64,000 nucleotides of DNA from Rhodococcus antarcticus (GCF_026153295.1 NZ_CP110615.1:930001-994000); one strand, 5' to 3'; counted from the first letter of the stretch, positions 31,166 through 42,300 are shown. Program-made: numbers and translations. The notes: generated by a model from the letters alone, not told the origin.

Positions 31166-32928
31166 TCGGGCTGTTCGCGGTGACGGCCGCGGGCCGGGCC
31201 GGGGCCGCCGAGCTCGCCCGGGCGCTGGGCCCGGACGCCGTGGTGGTCGACGGCCCGCTGCGCCCCGGGCTGGAGCGGCTCTGGCCCGAGCTGGACGCGG
31301 CCGTGCTCTTCCTGGCCACCGGCGCCACCGTGCGGCTCATCGCCCCGCTGCTGGTGGACAAGCACGTCGACCCCGGCGTGGTGTGCGTGGACGAGGCGCA
31401 CCGCTTCGCCATCGCGCTGGCGGGCGGTCACGACCGCGCTGGACGAGCAGGTGGGGCCAACGCCCTGGCCGAGCAGGTGGCGCAGGTGCTGGGCGCGACG
31501 GCCGTGGTCAGCACGGCCTCGGACGCCGCCGGGTCCACCCCGCTCGACGAGCTCGTGGCGCTGCTGGACGCCGCCGTGGACGGCGACCTGGCTGCGGCCG
31601 GGGTGGCCCTGCTCGACGGCGAGCCCGTGCTGCTGGTCAACCCGCTGGGGTTCCCGCTGCCCGCGCTGCCGCCGAACGTCAGCCTCGACGTGGGTGAGCC
31701 GGGGTGGCGCATCGTCATCGACGACCGGCTGCCCGCGGTGCCCGACGACGAGCGGACCCTGCGCCTGGTGCCGCTGACGCTCAGCGTGGGGATCGGCTCC
31801 GTGCGCGGCGTGTCCGCCGACGCGGTGGCCGCCGTGCTGGACGAGCTCGCCGGCGCGGGGCTGGACCCGCGGGCGGTGCGCGGCTACGCCAGCATCGACC
31901 TCAAGGGGGATGAGCAGGGCATCCTCGACGCCGTCGCCCAGCACGGCTTCTTCCACGGCAGCGACCCCGCGGTGGCGCCCGCGCTGCAGACGTACACCGC
32001 CGAACAGCTTCGCGCGGTGGTGGTGCCCAACCCCAGCCCGGTCGTCGAGGCCGAGGTGGGGACGCCGAGCGTGTCCGAGGCATCCGCCCTGCTGGCCGCG
32101 GCCGAGCACGGCCGGGCCGAGCTGGTGCTGGCCAAGGTCAAGGGGGCGGGTACGAGTGCGGGCGCGACGGTCGCCGTCGCCCGCTCCCGCCCACGGGGCC
32201 GCCTCGCCGTGGTTGGGCTGGGGCCGGGGGCGGCGGACCTGCGCACCCCCCGGGCGGAGGCCGAGCTGCGCCGGGCGTCGGTGGTGGTGGGCCTGGACCA
32301 GTACGTGGACCAGGTGCGGCACCTGCTGCGTGCGGGCACCGAGATCGCCGAGACCGGGCTGGGCCAGGAGTCCGAGCGGGCCGCCGCGGCCGTGGAGCTG
32401 GCGCGGGCCGGTCGGGCGGTGGCGCTCATCGGGTCCGGGGACGCCGGGGTGTACGCCATGGCCAGCCCCGCGCTGGAGCAGGCCGGCGACGACATCGAGG
32501 TGGTCGGCGTGCCCGGGGTCACCGCGGCGCTGGCCGCCTCGGCCGTGCTCGGCGCGCCCCTGGGCCACGACCACGTGTTCATCAGCCTGAGCGACCTGCA
32601 CACGCCGTGGCCGGCGATCCTGCGCCGGGTGCGGGCCGCGGCCGAGGGCGACTTCGTCGTCTGCTTCTACAACCCGCGCTCGCGCGAGCGGGACTGGCAG
32701 CTGGGCGCGGCCCTGGACGTGCTGCGCGAGCACCGTCCGCCCGGCACGCCGGTAGGCGCGGTGCGCCAGATCAGCCGGGACGGCGAGCGGGCCTGGACGG
32801 CGCCGATCGGGGAGTTCGACCCGGCCACCGTGGACATGCTGACCACCGTGGTCGTCGGCTCGTCGACCACGACGATGGTGGGCGGCCGGATGGTCACCCC
32901 GCGCGGCTACGCCTGGATGCCGGGCTGA
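31162..32928 (+). CDS. cobJ: Fused CbiG (cobalt-precorrin-5A hydrolase) - precorrin-3B C17-methyltransferase
   Basis: A 588-residue fusion. Residues 1 to about 340 are CbiG-like. VDGPLRPGLERLWPELDAAVLFLATGATVRLIAP and SVGIGSVRGVSADAVAAVLDEL mark its N and C parts. This protein opens the ring lactone and removes the C20 unit as acetaldehyde in the anaerobic pathway. From about 347 (RLAVVGLGPGAADLRTPRAEAEL) a CobJ/CbiH methylase follows, with GSGDAGVYAMASPALEQ and CFYNPRSRERDWQL. The fusion links consecutive ring-contraction steps. Start GTG 31162. Confidence 0.93.
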   Translation: MIGLFAVTAAGRAGAAELARALGPDAVVVDGPLRPGLERLWPELDAAVLFLATGATVRLIAPLLVDKHVDPGVVCVDEAHRFAIALAGGHDRAGRAGGANALAEQVAQVLGATAVVSTASDAAGSTPLDELVALLDAAVDGDLAAAGVALLDGEPVLLVNPLGFPLPALPPNVSLDVGEPGWRIVIDDRLPAVPDDERTLRLVPLTLSVGIGSVRGVSADAVAAVLDELAGAGLDPRAVRGYASIDLKGDEQGILDAVAQHGFFHGSDPAVAPALQTYTAEQLRAVVVPNPSPVVEAEVGTPSVSEASALLAAAEHGRAELVLAKVKGAGTSAGATVAVARSRPRGRLAVVGLGPGAADLRTPRAEAELRRASVVVGLDQYVDQVRHLLRAGTEIAETGLGQESERAAAAVELARAGRAVALIGSGDAGVYAMASPALEQAGDDIEVVGVPGVTAALAASAVLGAPLGHDHVFISLSDLHTPWPAILRRVRAAAEGDFVVCFYNPRSRERDWQLGAALDVLREHRPPGTPVGAVRQISRDGERAWTAPIGEFDPATVDMLTTVVVGSSTTTMVGGRMVTPRGYAWMPG

Positions 32929-32931
32929 GAC

Positions 32932-33132
32932 GTGCTCTCCGAGCTGGTCGTCACCGACGTCTCCGACGAGTGCACCGCGTGCGGTGCGTGCCTGCTGACC
33001 TGCCCCGAGCACGCCCTGCGCCCCGCACCCGGGCGGCCGCTGGTGCTCGCCGACGCGTGCACCGGGTGCGGGGAGTGCGTGGAGATCTGTCCGCGTGACG
33101 CCCTCACCGTGGGTGCCCGGCTAGCGCCCTGA
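32932..33132 (+). CDS. Small 2x[4Fe-4S] ferredoxin
   Basis: A 66-residue protein with two bacterial-type cluster motifs: C14-x2-C17-x2-C20-x3-C24-P and C43-x2-C46-x2-C49-x3-C53-P. It is 3 nt after the CbiG/CobJ stop and so probably the last gene of the cobalamin operon, where it may supply electrons for cobalt or ring reduction; that role is inferred from position only. GTG start; no strong ribosome binding site beyond coupling. Confidence 0.88.
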   Translation: MLSELVVTDVSDECTACGACLLTCPEHALRPAPGRPLVLADACTGCGECVEICPRDALTVGARLAP

Positions 33133-33354
33133 GGGCGGTTCGCCCGACCTGCATCACGTTGGGTGACGATGATCGTGACGCAGGGTGCACACGGGGCAGC
33201 ACCGATGCGCGATCGTGACCATCGCTAAACAGGAGCAGCACCTGGGCACTTCTAAGGTGTCTCTCAGCCAGGCCGACACAGCCGGGCGCGTTCGACGTCG
33301 TCGGCACACGACCGGTGCTCGGCCGTAGCGAACCACTCGAGAGGAACAACAGGC

Positions 33355-35001
33355 ATGCGGAGACGGCTCACAGCATCGTTGGCGCTCCCGGTCGCGGCAG
33401 CCCTGCTGCTGTCCGGTTGCAGCAACAGCAACAGCAGCAGTGGGGGCGGCGGTAACGCTGCGCCCAGCGTGGCCGACGGATCGGTGTCCATCTTCGGCAG
33501 CCAGCCCGAGAACGGGCTCGTCCCGGCCAACACGAACGAGCAGGGCGGCGCGAAGATCATCGACAACATCTTCACCGGGCTGGTGACGCTGAACAGCGAC
33601 ACGTCCGAGTCGGAGATGGCCAACGCCGAGTCGATCACGACGACCGACGCCCAGAACTACGACATCAAGCTGAAGCCCGGCTGGAAGTTCACCGACGGCA
33701 CCGCCATCACGGCCAAGAGCTACGTCGACGCGTGGAACTGGGGTGCCTACGCCCCCAACGGAGCGTTGAACGGCCCCTTCTTCGCCGAGGTCGAGGGCTA
33801 CAGCGACCTCAACCCGCCCGCGGCGACCAAGGGCGGCACCCCGCCGACCCCGACGGTCAAGGAGATGAGCGGGGTCAAGGTCGTCAGCGACACCGAGTTC
33901 ACCGTCAAGCTCACCCAGCCGTACAGCCCGTGGATGCAGAAGCTCGCTTACCACGTGTTCGACCCGATGCCGGCGTCCTTCTACGCCGACCCGAAGGCTT
34001 TCGGCCGCAACCCGGTCGGCGACGGACCGTTCAAGTTCGTCTCCTGGCAGGACAACGCCTCCATCGTCCTGACCCGCAACGACGACTACTCCGGTGCCGC
34101 CAAGCCGACCATCAAGGACGTCACGGTCAAGCTGTACCAGAACTCGGACGCCGCCTACGCGGACCTGCAGACCGGCAACCTGGACTTCATGGACACGCTG
34201 CCCACCTCGGCGCTCGCCGGTGACAAGTACAAGGCGGACCTGTCCGGCCGCGACCTGTCCAAGCCGGCGCCCATCGTCGACACGATCACCGTGCCGCTCT
34301 ACGACCCGGCCTACCAGAGCGCCGACCTGCGCCACGCGATCTCGATGGCCGTCGACCGCGACTCGATCACCAAGGTGATCTTCAGCGGCGCGCGTGCCCC
34401 CTCGACCGCGTACTCCTCCCCGGTGGTTGCGGGCTACAAGGCCGGCACCTGTGGCGAGTTCTGCACCTACGACCCGGCGAAGGCCAAGGCGCTGTTCGAC
34501 AAGGCGGGTGGCTTCAAGGGCACCCTGACGCTGAGCTACAACGCTGACGGTGACCACAAGGCCTGGACCGAGGCGGCTTGCAACAACATCTCGCAGGCCC
34601 TCGGTGTGCCCTGCACGGCGACCCCGGTGCCGACCTTCGCGGACTTCCGCAAGGGCATCAACCAGAAGGCCGAGACCGGCATGTTCCGCTCCGGCTGGGC
34701 GTACGACTTCCCGAACCTGGAGAACGGTCTCTCTCCGCTGTACTCCACCGGCGCCTCGTCGAACGACTCGGGCTACTCCAACCCGGCCTTCGACAAGGCG
34801 CTCCTCGACGCCGCGGCGAAGACCGACCCCGCCGCGGCCAACGCCGGCTTCGTCGACGCCGAGAAGCTGCTGGTCCAGGACATGCCGGCCATCCCGCTGT
34901 GGAGCCGGACGTTGATCTCCGGCTACTCCGAGAAGGTCGGCAACGCCAAGGTCACGGCACAGGGCGAGCTCGACCTCCTCCAGGTCACCACGAGCAGCTG
35001 A
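33355..35001 (+). CDS. Oligopeptide/dipeptide ABC transporter substrate-binding lipoprotein
   Basis: A 548-residue family 5 solute-binding protein. The lipoprotein signal ends LLLSGCSNS (Cys20), followed by a Ser/Asn/Gly linker. SIFGSQPENGLVPANTNEQGGAKIIDNIFTGL and the late WAYDFPNLENGLSPLY match the DppA/OppA group. ATG 33355 is preceded by GAGAGGAAC. A strong hairpin follows the stop, which would allow more binding protein than permease. The exact ligand is unknown. Confidence 0.93.
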   Translation: MRRRLTASLALPVAAALLLSGCSNSNSSSGGGGNAAPSVADGSVSIFGSQPENGLVPANTNEQGGAKIIDNIFTGLVTLNSDTSESEMANAESITTTDAQNYDIKLKPGWKFTDGTAITAKSYVDAWNWGAYAPNGALNGPFFAEVEGYSDLNPPAATKGGTPPTPTVKEMSGVKVVSDTEFTVKLTQPYSPWMQKLAYHVFDPMPASFYADPKAFGRNPVGDGPFKFVSWQDNASIVLTRNDDYSGAAKPTIKDVTVKLYQNSDAAYADLQTGNLDFMDTLPTSALAGDKYKADLSGRDLSKPAPIVDTITVPLYDPAYQSADLRHAISMAVDRDSITKVIFSGARAPSTAYSSPVVAGYKAGTCGEFCTYDPAKAKALFDKAGGFKGTLTLSYNADGDHKAWTEAACNNISQALGVPCTATPVPTFADFRKGINQKAETGMFRSGWAYDFPNLENGLSPLYSTGASSNDSGYSNPAFDKALLDAAAKTDPAAANAGFVDAEKLLVQDMPAIPLWSRTLISGYSEKVGNAKVTAQGELDLLQVTTSS

Positions 35002-35007
35002 GCGCGA

Positions 35008-35045
35008 CCGCGGGCCGGACTCCCCTCTGGGTGGCCGGCCCGCGG
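35008..35045. terminator. 11-bp perfect hairpin after the binding-protein gene
   Basis: CCGCGGGCCGG (35008-35018) pairs perfectly with CCGGCCCGCGG (35035-35045) over a 16-nt loop, 6 nt after the stop codon. In a binding-protein-first operon it is likely a partial terminator or 3' mRNA stabiliser. Confidence 0.6.
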
Positions 35046-35131
35046 CACGTCCGGGTGCGCGACCTGCAACCCGGACGACCTACCCGGCTACGTGCGCCCT
35101 GACCGGGTGCGCCCTTCTCCCAGGAGGTCTC

Positions 35132-36058
35132 GTGGGCCGCTACGTCGTGCGCCGCCTGCTCCAGATGATCCCGGCGTTCCTCGGTACCACCCTGCTCATC
35201 TACGTCCTCGTCTTCGCGGTGCCGGGCGACCCGCTGGCCGGCAAGTGCGGCGACCGCCCGTGTCCACCGGCCTTCGTCGCCAAGTTCACCGCGGAGTACA
35301 ACCTCAACGACAACGTGCTCGTGCAGTACGTCAAGTACATCGGCAACCTGCTGCAGGGCAACTTCGGCGTGAACTTCTCCGGGCGCTCGGTGAGCGACAT
35401 CATCCTCGGCTCGTACCCGGTGACGGTGAAGCTCGCGCTCGTCGCCCTGACCTTCGAGATCGTCTTCGGTCTCACCGCCGGGGTGCTGACCGGGCTCGGG
35501 CGGAAGGGCTTCGTCGACAACCTGGTCCTCGTGGGCACGCTGGTGCTCATCGCCCTGCCGGTCTTCGTCACCGCCTACCTGCTGCAGCTCTACCTGGGCA
35601 TCAAGTGGGGGATCTTCAGCGCGACGGTGTCGACGAAGGCGCCGCTGCAGGAGCTGATCATGCCGGGATTCGTGCTGGCGAGCCTCTCCCTCGCCTACGC
35701 CACGCGCATCACCCGGACCTCGATCGTGGAGAACTCCCGTGCCGACTACGTGCGCACCGCGAAGGCCAAGGGCCTGCCCCAGCGGCGCATCGTCGGGGTG
35801 CACCTGCTGCGCAACTCGCTGATCCCCGTCGTGACGTTCTTCGGCACCGACCTCGGCGCCCTGATGGCCGGGGCGATCGTCACGGAGGGCATCTTCAACA
35901 TCAACGGGATCGGCCGGGAGACCTACCGCGCCATCGTCACCAAGGACGGGGCTACGGTCACCGGCATCGTCGTGGTGCTGGTGCTCGTGTACCTCGTTGC
36001 CAACCTTCTCGTGGACCTGCTCTACGCGGTCCTGGACCCGAGGATCCGATATGAGTGA
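35132..36058 (+). CDS. Oligopeptide/dipeptide ABC transporter permease (DppB type)
   Basis: A 308-residue integral membrane permease. The N-terminus YVVRRLLQMIPAFLGTTLLIYVLVF is the conserved first helix of DppB/OppB proteins. The cytoplasmic coupling loop is ENSRADYVRTAKAKGLPQRR. The periplasmic loop after helix 1 holds two Cys (CGDRPCP). GTG 35132 has AGGAGG 7 nt upstream. It overlaps dppC by 8 nt. Confidence 0.95.
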   Translation: MGRYVVRRLLQMIPAFLGTTLLIYVLVFAVPGDPLAGKCGDRPCPPAFVAKFTAEYNLNDNVLVQYVKYIGNLLQGNFGVNFSGRSVSDIILGSYPVTVKLALVALTFEIVFGLTAGVLTGLGRKGFVDNLVLVGTLVLIALPVFVTAYLLQLYLGIKWGIFSATVSTKAPLQELIMPGFVLASLSLAYATRITRTSIVENSRADYVRTAKAKGLPQRRIVGVHLLRNSLIPVVTFFGTDLGALMAGAIVTEGIFNINGIGRETYRAIVTKDGATVTGIVVVLVLVYLVANLLVDLLYAVLDPRIRYE

Positions 36059-37049
36059 GACCTCCGCCCCGCCGACCCGCCCGGGCTCGGCGGACTCGTC
36101 AGCCACCGGAGCCGGGGCCCCGGGCGTGATCGGCACCGACCCGGCGGGCGAGCCCGGGGGAAGCGCGGTCGCCAGCGCGACCCAGGAGCGCGTCGGCGGG
36201 CTGTGGTCCGACGCGTGGAAGGACCTCCGACGCAACCCGCTGTTCCTGGTGGCCGGGTTCATCATCGTGGTGATGCTGCTCATCGCGGCGTTCCCCGGGC
36301 TGTTCACGTCGGTGGACCCCGCCGCCGGCGACCTCAGCCGCAGCAACCAACCTCCGTCCGCGCAGGCGATCTTCGGCTACGACCTGCAGGGTTACGACGT
36401 CTACTCGCGCACGCTCCACGGCGCCCGGTACTCGATCATCGTGGGCGTGCTCTCCACCCTCGGGACCACGCTGGTCGGCATGACCGTGGGCATGCTGGCG
36501 GCCTACTACGGGCGGTGGATCGACACCCTGCTCTCCCGGATCAGCGACGTCTTCCTCGGCATCCCGTTCCTGCTCGGCGCCATCGTCATCCTCACCACCT
36601 TCAACCAGTTCAGCAGCCCCGTCGCGATCGTCGGCGTCGTGGTGGCTGCGCTGGTGGCGCTCGGTTGGCCGGTTCCCGCGCGGGTCATGCGCTCCGCGGT
36701 CATCCAGACCAAGCAGAACGACTACGTGGCCGCCGCCCGCTCGATGGGCGCGAGCACGGGACGCATCATCTTCAAGCACCTGCTCCCCAACGCGCTGGCG
36801 GCCTCGCTGGTCTACGCGACCATCTCCCTGGGGGCGTTCATCGGTGCGGAAGCCACTCTTTCCTTCCTCGGCATCGGCCTGCGCTCCCCGGTCATCTCCT
36901 GGGGCTCGATGATCTCCGACGCGTCCAGCCGACTGCGTGACGCGCCGCACGCCCTGCTCTTCCCGGCCGGGTTCCTGGTCCTCACCGTCCTCGCCTTCGT
37001 GCTGCTCGGGGATGCTGTGCGCCAGGCGCTGGACCCCAAGCTCCGATAG
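36051..37049 (+). CDS. Oligopeptide/dipeptide ABC transporter permease (DppC type)
   Basis: A 332-residue permease with a low-complexity cytoplasmic N-terminus of about 45 residues. WKDLRRNPLFLVAGFIIVVML forms helix 1, followed by HPFGTDxxGRD-like FGYDLQGYDVYSRTLHGARYS. The coupling loop is QTKQNDYVAAARSMGAS and the C-terminus is ALDPKLR. Start ATG 36051 lies inside the end of dppB (ATGAGTGA). It forms the membrane heterodimer with the preceding gene product. Confidence 0.95.
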   Translation: MSETSAPPTRPGSADSSATGAGAPGVIGTDPAGEPGGSAVASATQERVGGLWSDAWKDLRRNPLFLVAGFIIVVMLLIAAFPGLFTSVDPAAGDLSRSNQPPSAQAIFGYDLQGYDVYSRTLHGARYSIIVGVLSTLGTTLVGMTVGMLAAYYGRWIDTLLSRISDVFLGIPFLLGAIVILTTFNQFSSPVAIVGVVVAALVALGWPVPARVMRSAVIQTKQNDYVAAARSMGASTGRIIFKHLLPNALAASLVYATISLGAFIGAEATLSFLGIGLRSPVISWGSMISDASSRLRDAPHALLFPAGFLVLTVLAFVLLGDAVRQALDPKLR

Positions 37050-37056
37050 GAGACTC

Positions 37057-38166
37057 GTGAAGCTGCGAACGACCCGGAACTCCCAGGTCGCTGTCGAGAC
37101 CACGTCGCCCGGCGCGGTGGTCCCCGACGGGCGCCTGATCGACGTCGAGGACCTGCACGTCGAGTTCCGCACCCGCGACGGGGTGGCCACCGTCCTGAAC
37201 GGCGTCAGCTACCACCTCGACGCCGGCGAGACCCTCGCCGTGCTGGGGGAGTCCGGCTCGGGCAAGAGCGTCACCGCCCAGACCGTGATGGGCATCCTCG
37301 ACATGCCGCCGGGGGTGATCACCGCCGGGGCCATCCGCTACAAGGGCCAGGACATGCTCACCATGACCGACGAGCAACGGCGCCTTATCCGCGGCGAGGG
37401 AATCGCCATGGTGTTCCAGGACGCGCTCTCGGCCCTGAACCCGGTGTTCACCGTGGGCTTCCAGATCGCCGAGCAGTTCCGGGTCCGCCGCGGCATGAGC
37501 CGCAAGGACGCCACGGCACGGGCGGTCGAGCTGCTCGACCAGGTGAAGATCCCCGGCGCGCCGCAGCGGGTCAAGGAGTACCCGCACCAGTTCTCCGGTG
37601 GCATGCGGCAGCGCGTGATGATCGCCATGTCCCTCGCGCTCGATCCGGACGTGCTCATCGCCGACGAGCCCACCACGGCCCTCGACGTCACCGTGCAGGC
37701 GCAGATCATGGACCTGCTCAAGGAGATCCAGGCCGAGCGGCACATGGGGATGATCCTCATCACCCACGACCTCGGGGTCGTCGCCGACGTCGCCGACCGC
37801 ATCGCGGTGATGTACGCGGGGCGGATCGTGGAGCAGGCCGAGGTGCACGAGCTCTACGCCCGCCCGTGCCACCCGTACACGACCGCGCTGCTGGAGTCGG
37901 TGCCGCGCGTGGACCAGCGCGGGCAGAAGCTCGTCACCATCGCGGGCCTGCCGCCGAACCTGATGCACATCCCGGAGGGCTGCTCGTTCCACCCCCGCTG
38001 CCGGATGGCCCAGGATGTCTGCCTGGTCCGAGTGCCGCCGCTGGTGGAGCTGTCGCCCGGACGCACGAGCGCCTGCCTGTTCGCCGAGGACCTCTTCGCC
38101 CGGGGTGACCACTCGGCCGAGAACGGGGTGGCCGAGACCGAGAAGGAGGTGGTCGGTCGTGGCTGA
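37057..38166 (+). CDS. Oligopeptide/dipeptide ABC transporter ATP-binding protein (DppD type)
   Basis: A 369-residue ATPase. Walker A is GESGSGKSV, the signature is SGGMRQRV, and Walker B is [14 protein letters not shown], followed by the ITHDLGVV switch. The C-terminal oligopeptide-transporter domain has the cysteine motif CSFHPRC...C, which in related proteins binds an Fe-S cluster. GTG 37057 is preceded by TAGGAG. It overlaps dppF by 8 nt. Confidence 0.95.
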   Translation: MKLRTTRNSQVAVETTSPGAVVPDGRLIDVEDLHVEFRTRDGVATVLNGVSYHLDAGETLAVLGESGSGKSVTAQTVMGILDMPPGVITAGAIRYKGQDMLTMTDEQRRLIRGEGIAMVFQDALSALNPVFTVGFQIAEQFRVRRGMSRKDATARAVELLDQVKIPGAPQRVKEYPHQFSGGMRQRVMIAMSLALDPDVLIADEPTTALDVTVQAQIMDLLKEIQAERHMGMILITHDLGVVADVADRIAVMYAGRIVEQAEVHELYARPCHPYTTALLESVPRVDQRGQKLVTIAGLPPNLMHIPEGCSFHPRCRMAQDVCLVRVPPLVELSPGRTSACLFAEDLFARGDHSAENGVAETEKEVVGRG

Positions 38167-39178
38167 GAGCTCGAGCGAGCCGCTGCTGCAGGTGCGGGAC
38201 CTGGTCAAGTACTTCCCGGTCACCCGGGGGGTGCTCTTCCAGCGCACCATCGGCCAGGTGCGCGCGGTGGACGGGGTGAGCTTCGACCTCGCCCACGGGG
38301 AGACCCTCGGTGTGGTGGGGGAGTCGGGCTGCGGCAAGTCCACCCTGGCCCGGACGCTCGTGCGCCTGGAGGAGGCCACCTCCGGTGAGGTGCTCTACGA
38401 GGGTGAGGACGTGCTGGCGCTCAAGGGTGCCGCGCTGCGCCGGATGCGCCGCAAGGTGCAGATGGTGTTCCAGGACCCGTACACCTCGCTGAACCCGCGC
38501 ATGACGGTGGGCGACCTCATCGGCGAGCCCTTCGAGATCCACACCGAGGTGACCCCCAAGGGCGACCGGCGCCGCGCCGTGCAGGACCTGCTCGAGGTGG
38601 TGGGCCTCAACCCCGAGCACATCAACCGCTACCCACACCAGTTCTCCGGTGGGCAGCGCCAGCGCATCGGTATCGCCCGGGCCCTTGCGCTGAAGCCGAG
38701 CCTGATCATCTGCGACGAGCCCGTCTCCGCCCTGGACGTCTCCATCCAGGCCCAGGTGATGAACCTGCTCGGCGACCTCAAGGACGAGTTCGGGCTGTCC
38801 TACGTGTTCATCGCCCACGACCTCTCGGTCGTGCGCCACCTGGCCGACCGGGTGGCCGTGATGTACCTGGGCAAGGTCGTCGAGCTCGGCACCGAGGACG
38901 AGATCTACGAGCGCTCCACCCACCCGTACACCCAGGCCCTGCTCTCGGCCGTCCCGGTGCCGGACCCCCGGGCGCGGGAGCACAAGGACGTCATCCGCCT
39001 CGACGGGGACGTGCCCAGCCCGGTCGACCCGCCCTCGGGCTGCCGGTTCCGGACCCGGTGCTGGAAGGCGCAGGACCGGTGCGCGACGGAGGAGCCGCTG
39101 CTGGTCGAGCGGGAGGGTCACCTCTCGGCGTGCCACTTCCCCGAGCTGCGCAAGGTCGTCACCACCCGGACCCCGTGA
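38159..39178 (+). CDS. Oligopeptide/dipeptide ABC transporter ATP-binding protein (DppF type)
   Basis: A 339-residue ATPase that pairs with the DppD-type subunit. Walker A is GESGCGKST, the signature [16 protein letters not shown], Walker [15 protein letters not shown], and the switch IAHDLSVV. The C-terminal CRFRTRC...C segment is the family's cysteine motif. Start GTG 38159 is inside the preceding gene. A terminator-like hairpin follows the stop. Confidence 0.95.
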   Translation: MAESSSEPLLQVRDLVKYFPVTRGVLFQRTIGQVRAVDGVSFDLAHGETLGVVGESGCGKSTLARTLVRLEEATSGEVLYEGEDVLALKGAALRRMRRKVQMVFQDPYTSLNPRMTVGDLIGEPFEIHTEVTPKGDRRRAVQDLLEVVGLNPEHINRYPHQFSGGQRQRIGIARALALKPSLIICDEPVSALDVSIQAQVMNLLGDLKDEFGLSYVFIAHDLSVVRHLADRVAVMYLGKVVELGTEDEIYERSTHPYTQALLSAVPVPDPRAREHKDVIRLDGDVPSPVDPPSGCRFRTRCWKAQDRCATEEPLLVEREGHLSACHFPELRKVVTTRTP

Positions 39179-39188
39179 CCGCCGCAGG

Positions 39189-39219
39189 GCGGCCCGGGGC
39201 AGGAACATGCCCGGGCCGC
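39189..39219. terminator. 10-bp hairpin after the peptide transporter operon
   Basis: GCGGCCCGGG (39189-39198) pairs with CCCGGGCCGC (39210-39219). It lies 10 nt after the dppF stop and about 90 nt before the formate dehydrogenase start, so it probably separates the two operons. Confidence 0.6.
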
Positions 39220-39310
39220 TCCGCGCCGCACCAGCGACGAGCCCGATCTGCCACGAGGCTCCCACCAGCGCTACCGTGACCAGACCAACGACCCATCCGG
39301 GAGGCCCGCC

Positions 39311-42300
39311 GTGGACGTTCGAAGGACGATGCTCGACTGGCCGGTCCTGCGGCAGCTCAGCGGAGCGGACCCTCTCGGGCGAGGTTCGGGCGCGAAGTCG
39401 CCGAAGACGGGTGCCACCGCCAATCGCGCGGTGACCGCGGACCGGGTGGTGAAGAGCCTCTGCCCGTACTGCGCGGTCGGGTGCGGGCAGAACGTCTACG
39501 TCAAGGACGAGAAGATCGTCCAGATCGAGGGCGATCCGGACAGCCCCGTCTCCCGGGGGCGGCTGTGCCCCAAGGGGTCGGCGAGCATGCAGCTGGTGAC
39601 CAACCCCGGGCGGGTGACCACCGTGCGCTACCGGGCCCCGCACGCGAAGCAGTGGGCCGACCTCCAGCTCGACGTGGCGATGGACATGATCGCCGACCGC
39701 GTCCTGGCGGCGCGGAAGAAGGGCTGGGTCGACGAGGTCGACGGGCAGCCGGCCCGGCGGACCCACGGGCTCGCGAGCCTCGGCGGGGCGACCCTGGACA
39801 ACGAGGAGAACTACCTCATGAAGAAGCTCTACACCGCGCTGGGTGCGGTGGAGGTGGAGAACCAGGCCCGAATTTGACACAGCTCCACCGTTCCCGGTCT
39901 GGGAACCTCGTTCGGTCGTGGCGGCGCCACCTCCTTCCTGCAGGACCTCGCGAACGCTGACTGCATCGTCATCCAGGGTTCGAACATGGCCGAGGCCCAC
40001 CCGGTGGGCTTCCAGTGGGTCATGGAGGCGAAGGCCGAGGGCGCCACGATCATCCACGTGGACCCGCGGTTCACCCGCACGTCCGCGGTGGCCGACATCC
40101 ACGCGCCGCTGCGGGCGGGCTCGGACATCGCGTTCCTGGGCGGGATCATCCACCACGTCCTGAGCAACGACCTCGACTTCCGCGAGTACGTGCTGGCCTA
40201 CACCAACGCCGCGTCGCTGGTCAGCAAGGACTACGTCGACTCCGAGGAGCTCGGCGGAGTGTTCTCCGGGTGGGACCCCGAGGACCGCCACTACGACGTG
40301 TCGTCGTGGCAGTACGAGGGCACCCAGACCGCCCCGGCGGCGGGGCAGCGTGACCAGGAGCACGACGAGCGGATCGCCCGGTCCGGGGACGGTGGTTCGC
40401 CCACGATCGATGGTGAAGCCCCTCAGGACCCGACGCTGACCGACCCGCGGTGCGTGTTCCAGGTGCTGAAGCGGCACTTCGCGCGCTACACCCCGGAGAT
40501 GGTGCAGGAGGTCTGTGGCACCCCGCCGGAGACCTTCGCGCAGGTCTGCGACGCGGTCACCAGGAACTCGGGCCGGGAGCGCACGACGGCGTTCGCATAC
40601 GCCGTGGGTTGGACGCACCACACGGTGGGCGTGCAGTACGTCCGGACGGCCGCGATCCTGCAGACGCTGCTGGGCAACATCGGGCGACCGGGTGGTGGGA
40701 TCCTGGCCCTGCGCGGGCACGCCAGCATCCAGGGCTCCACCGACATCCCGACCCTGTTCAACCTGCTGCCCGGCTACCTGCCGATGCCGCACGTGCACGA
40801 GCACTCCACCCTGGACAGCTACGTCGCCGCCGATGCGGGGACGAAGGGGTTCTGGGGCAACATGCGGTCCTACAGCGTGAGCCTGCTGAAGGCGTGGTGG
40901 GGTGAGGCGGCCACGGCGGAGAACGACTTCTGCTTCGACTACCTGCCGCGGATCAGCGCCGACCACGGCACCTACGCCACGGTGACCCGCCAGATCGAGG
41001 AGGGTGGGGGCGGGTACTTCCTGGTGGGGCAGAACCCGGCGGTGGGCAGTGCCAACGCGAAGATGCAGCGCCTGGGCATGGCGAACCTGGACTGGCTCGT
41101 CGTCCGCGACCTCGTCGAGATCGAGTCGGCGACGTTCTGGCGGGACGGCCCGGAGATCGAGACCGGGGAGATGCGCACCGAGGACGTCGGCACCGAGGTG
41201 TTCCTGATGCCCGCGGCGTCGCACACCGAGAAGACCGGGAGCTTCACCAACACCCAGCGGATGCTGCAGTGGCACCACGAGGCCGTCGAGCCCCCGGGTG
41301 ACGCGCGCAGCGAGCTGTGGTTCTACTACCACCTGGGCCGCATCCTCAAGGAGAAGCTGGCAGGGTCCACCGACCCGCGCGACCGGCCGCTGCTGGACCT
41401 GACCTGGGACTACCCCACCCACGGGCGCCTCGCTGAGCCGTCGGCGGAGGCGGTGCTGGCCGAGATCAACGGGACCGGTGCGGACGGCGCTCCGCTGAGC
41501 TCGTACACCGAGCTGAAGGCAGACGGGTCGACCACGTCGGGTTGCTGGATCTACACCGGGGTCTACGCCGACGGGGTCAACCAGGCGGCTCGGCGCAAGC
41601 CAGGCTCCGAGCAGGACTGGGTGGCCGCCGAGTGGGGCTGGGCGTGGCCGGCGAACCGGCGGACCCTGTACAACCGTGCGTCGGCCGACCCCCAGGGCAA
41701 GCCGTGGAGCGAGCGCAAGGCCTACGTGTGGTGGGACGAGAACGCCGGGGAGGACGGGGCCGGCCGCTGGGTGGGTCATGACGTGCCGGACTTCGAGGTG
41801 ACCAAGCGGCCGGACTACCGCCCTCCCGCCGGGGCGACCGCGCAGGCCGCGATCGCCGGCGACGAGCCGTTCATCATGCAGACCGACGGCAAGGCCTGGC
41901 TCTACGTGCCGACCGGGCTGGTCGACGGTCCGCTGCCCACGCACTACGAGCCGGCGGAGTCCCCGGTGCGCAACGCGCTGTACCCGCAGCAGGCCAACCC
42001 GTCGCGTCAGACCTACCCCGCCCCGTACAACCTGTACCAGCCCAGCGGGGACGAGCCGGGCAGCGAGATCTTCCCGTTCGTGTTCACCACCTACCGGCTC
42101 ACCGAGCACCACACGGCCGGCGGGATGAGCCGGACGCTGCCCTTCCTGTCCGAGCTGCAGCCGGAGTTCTTCTGCGAGGTCAGCCCCGAGCTGGCCGCGG
42201 AGCGGGGTCTGGAGCACCTGGGCTGGGCGACGATCGTCACCGCGCGCACGGCCATCGAGGCACGGGTGATGGTCACCGAGCGGATGAGTCCGCTCACCGT

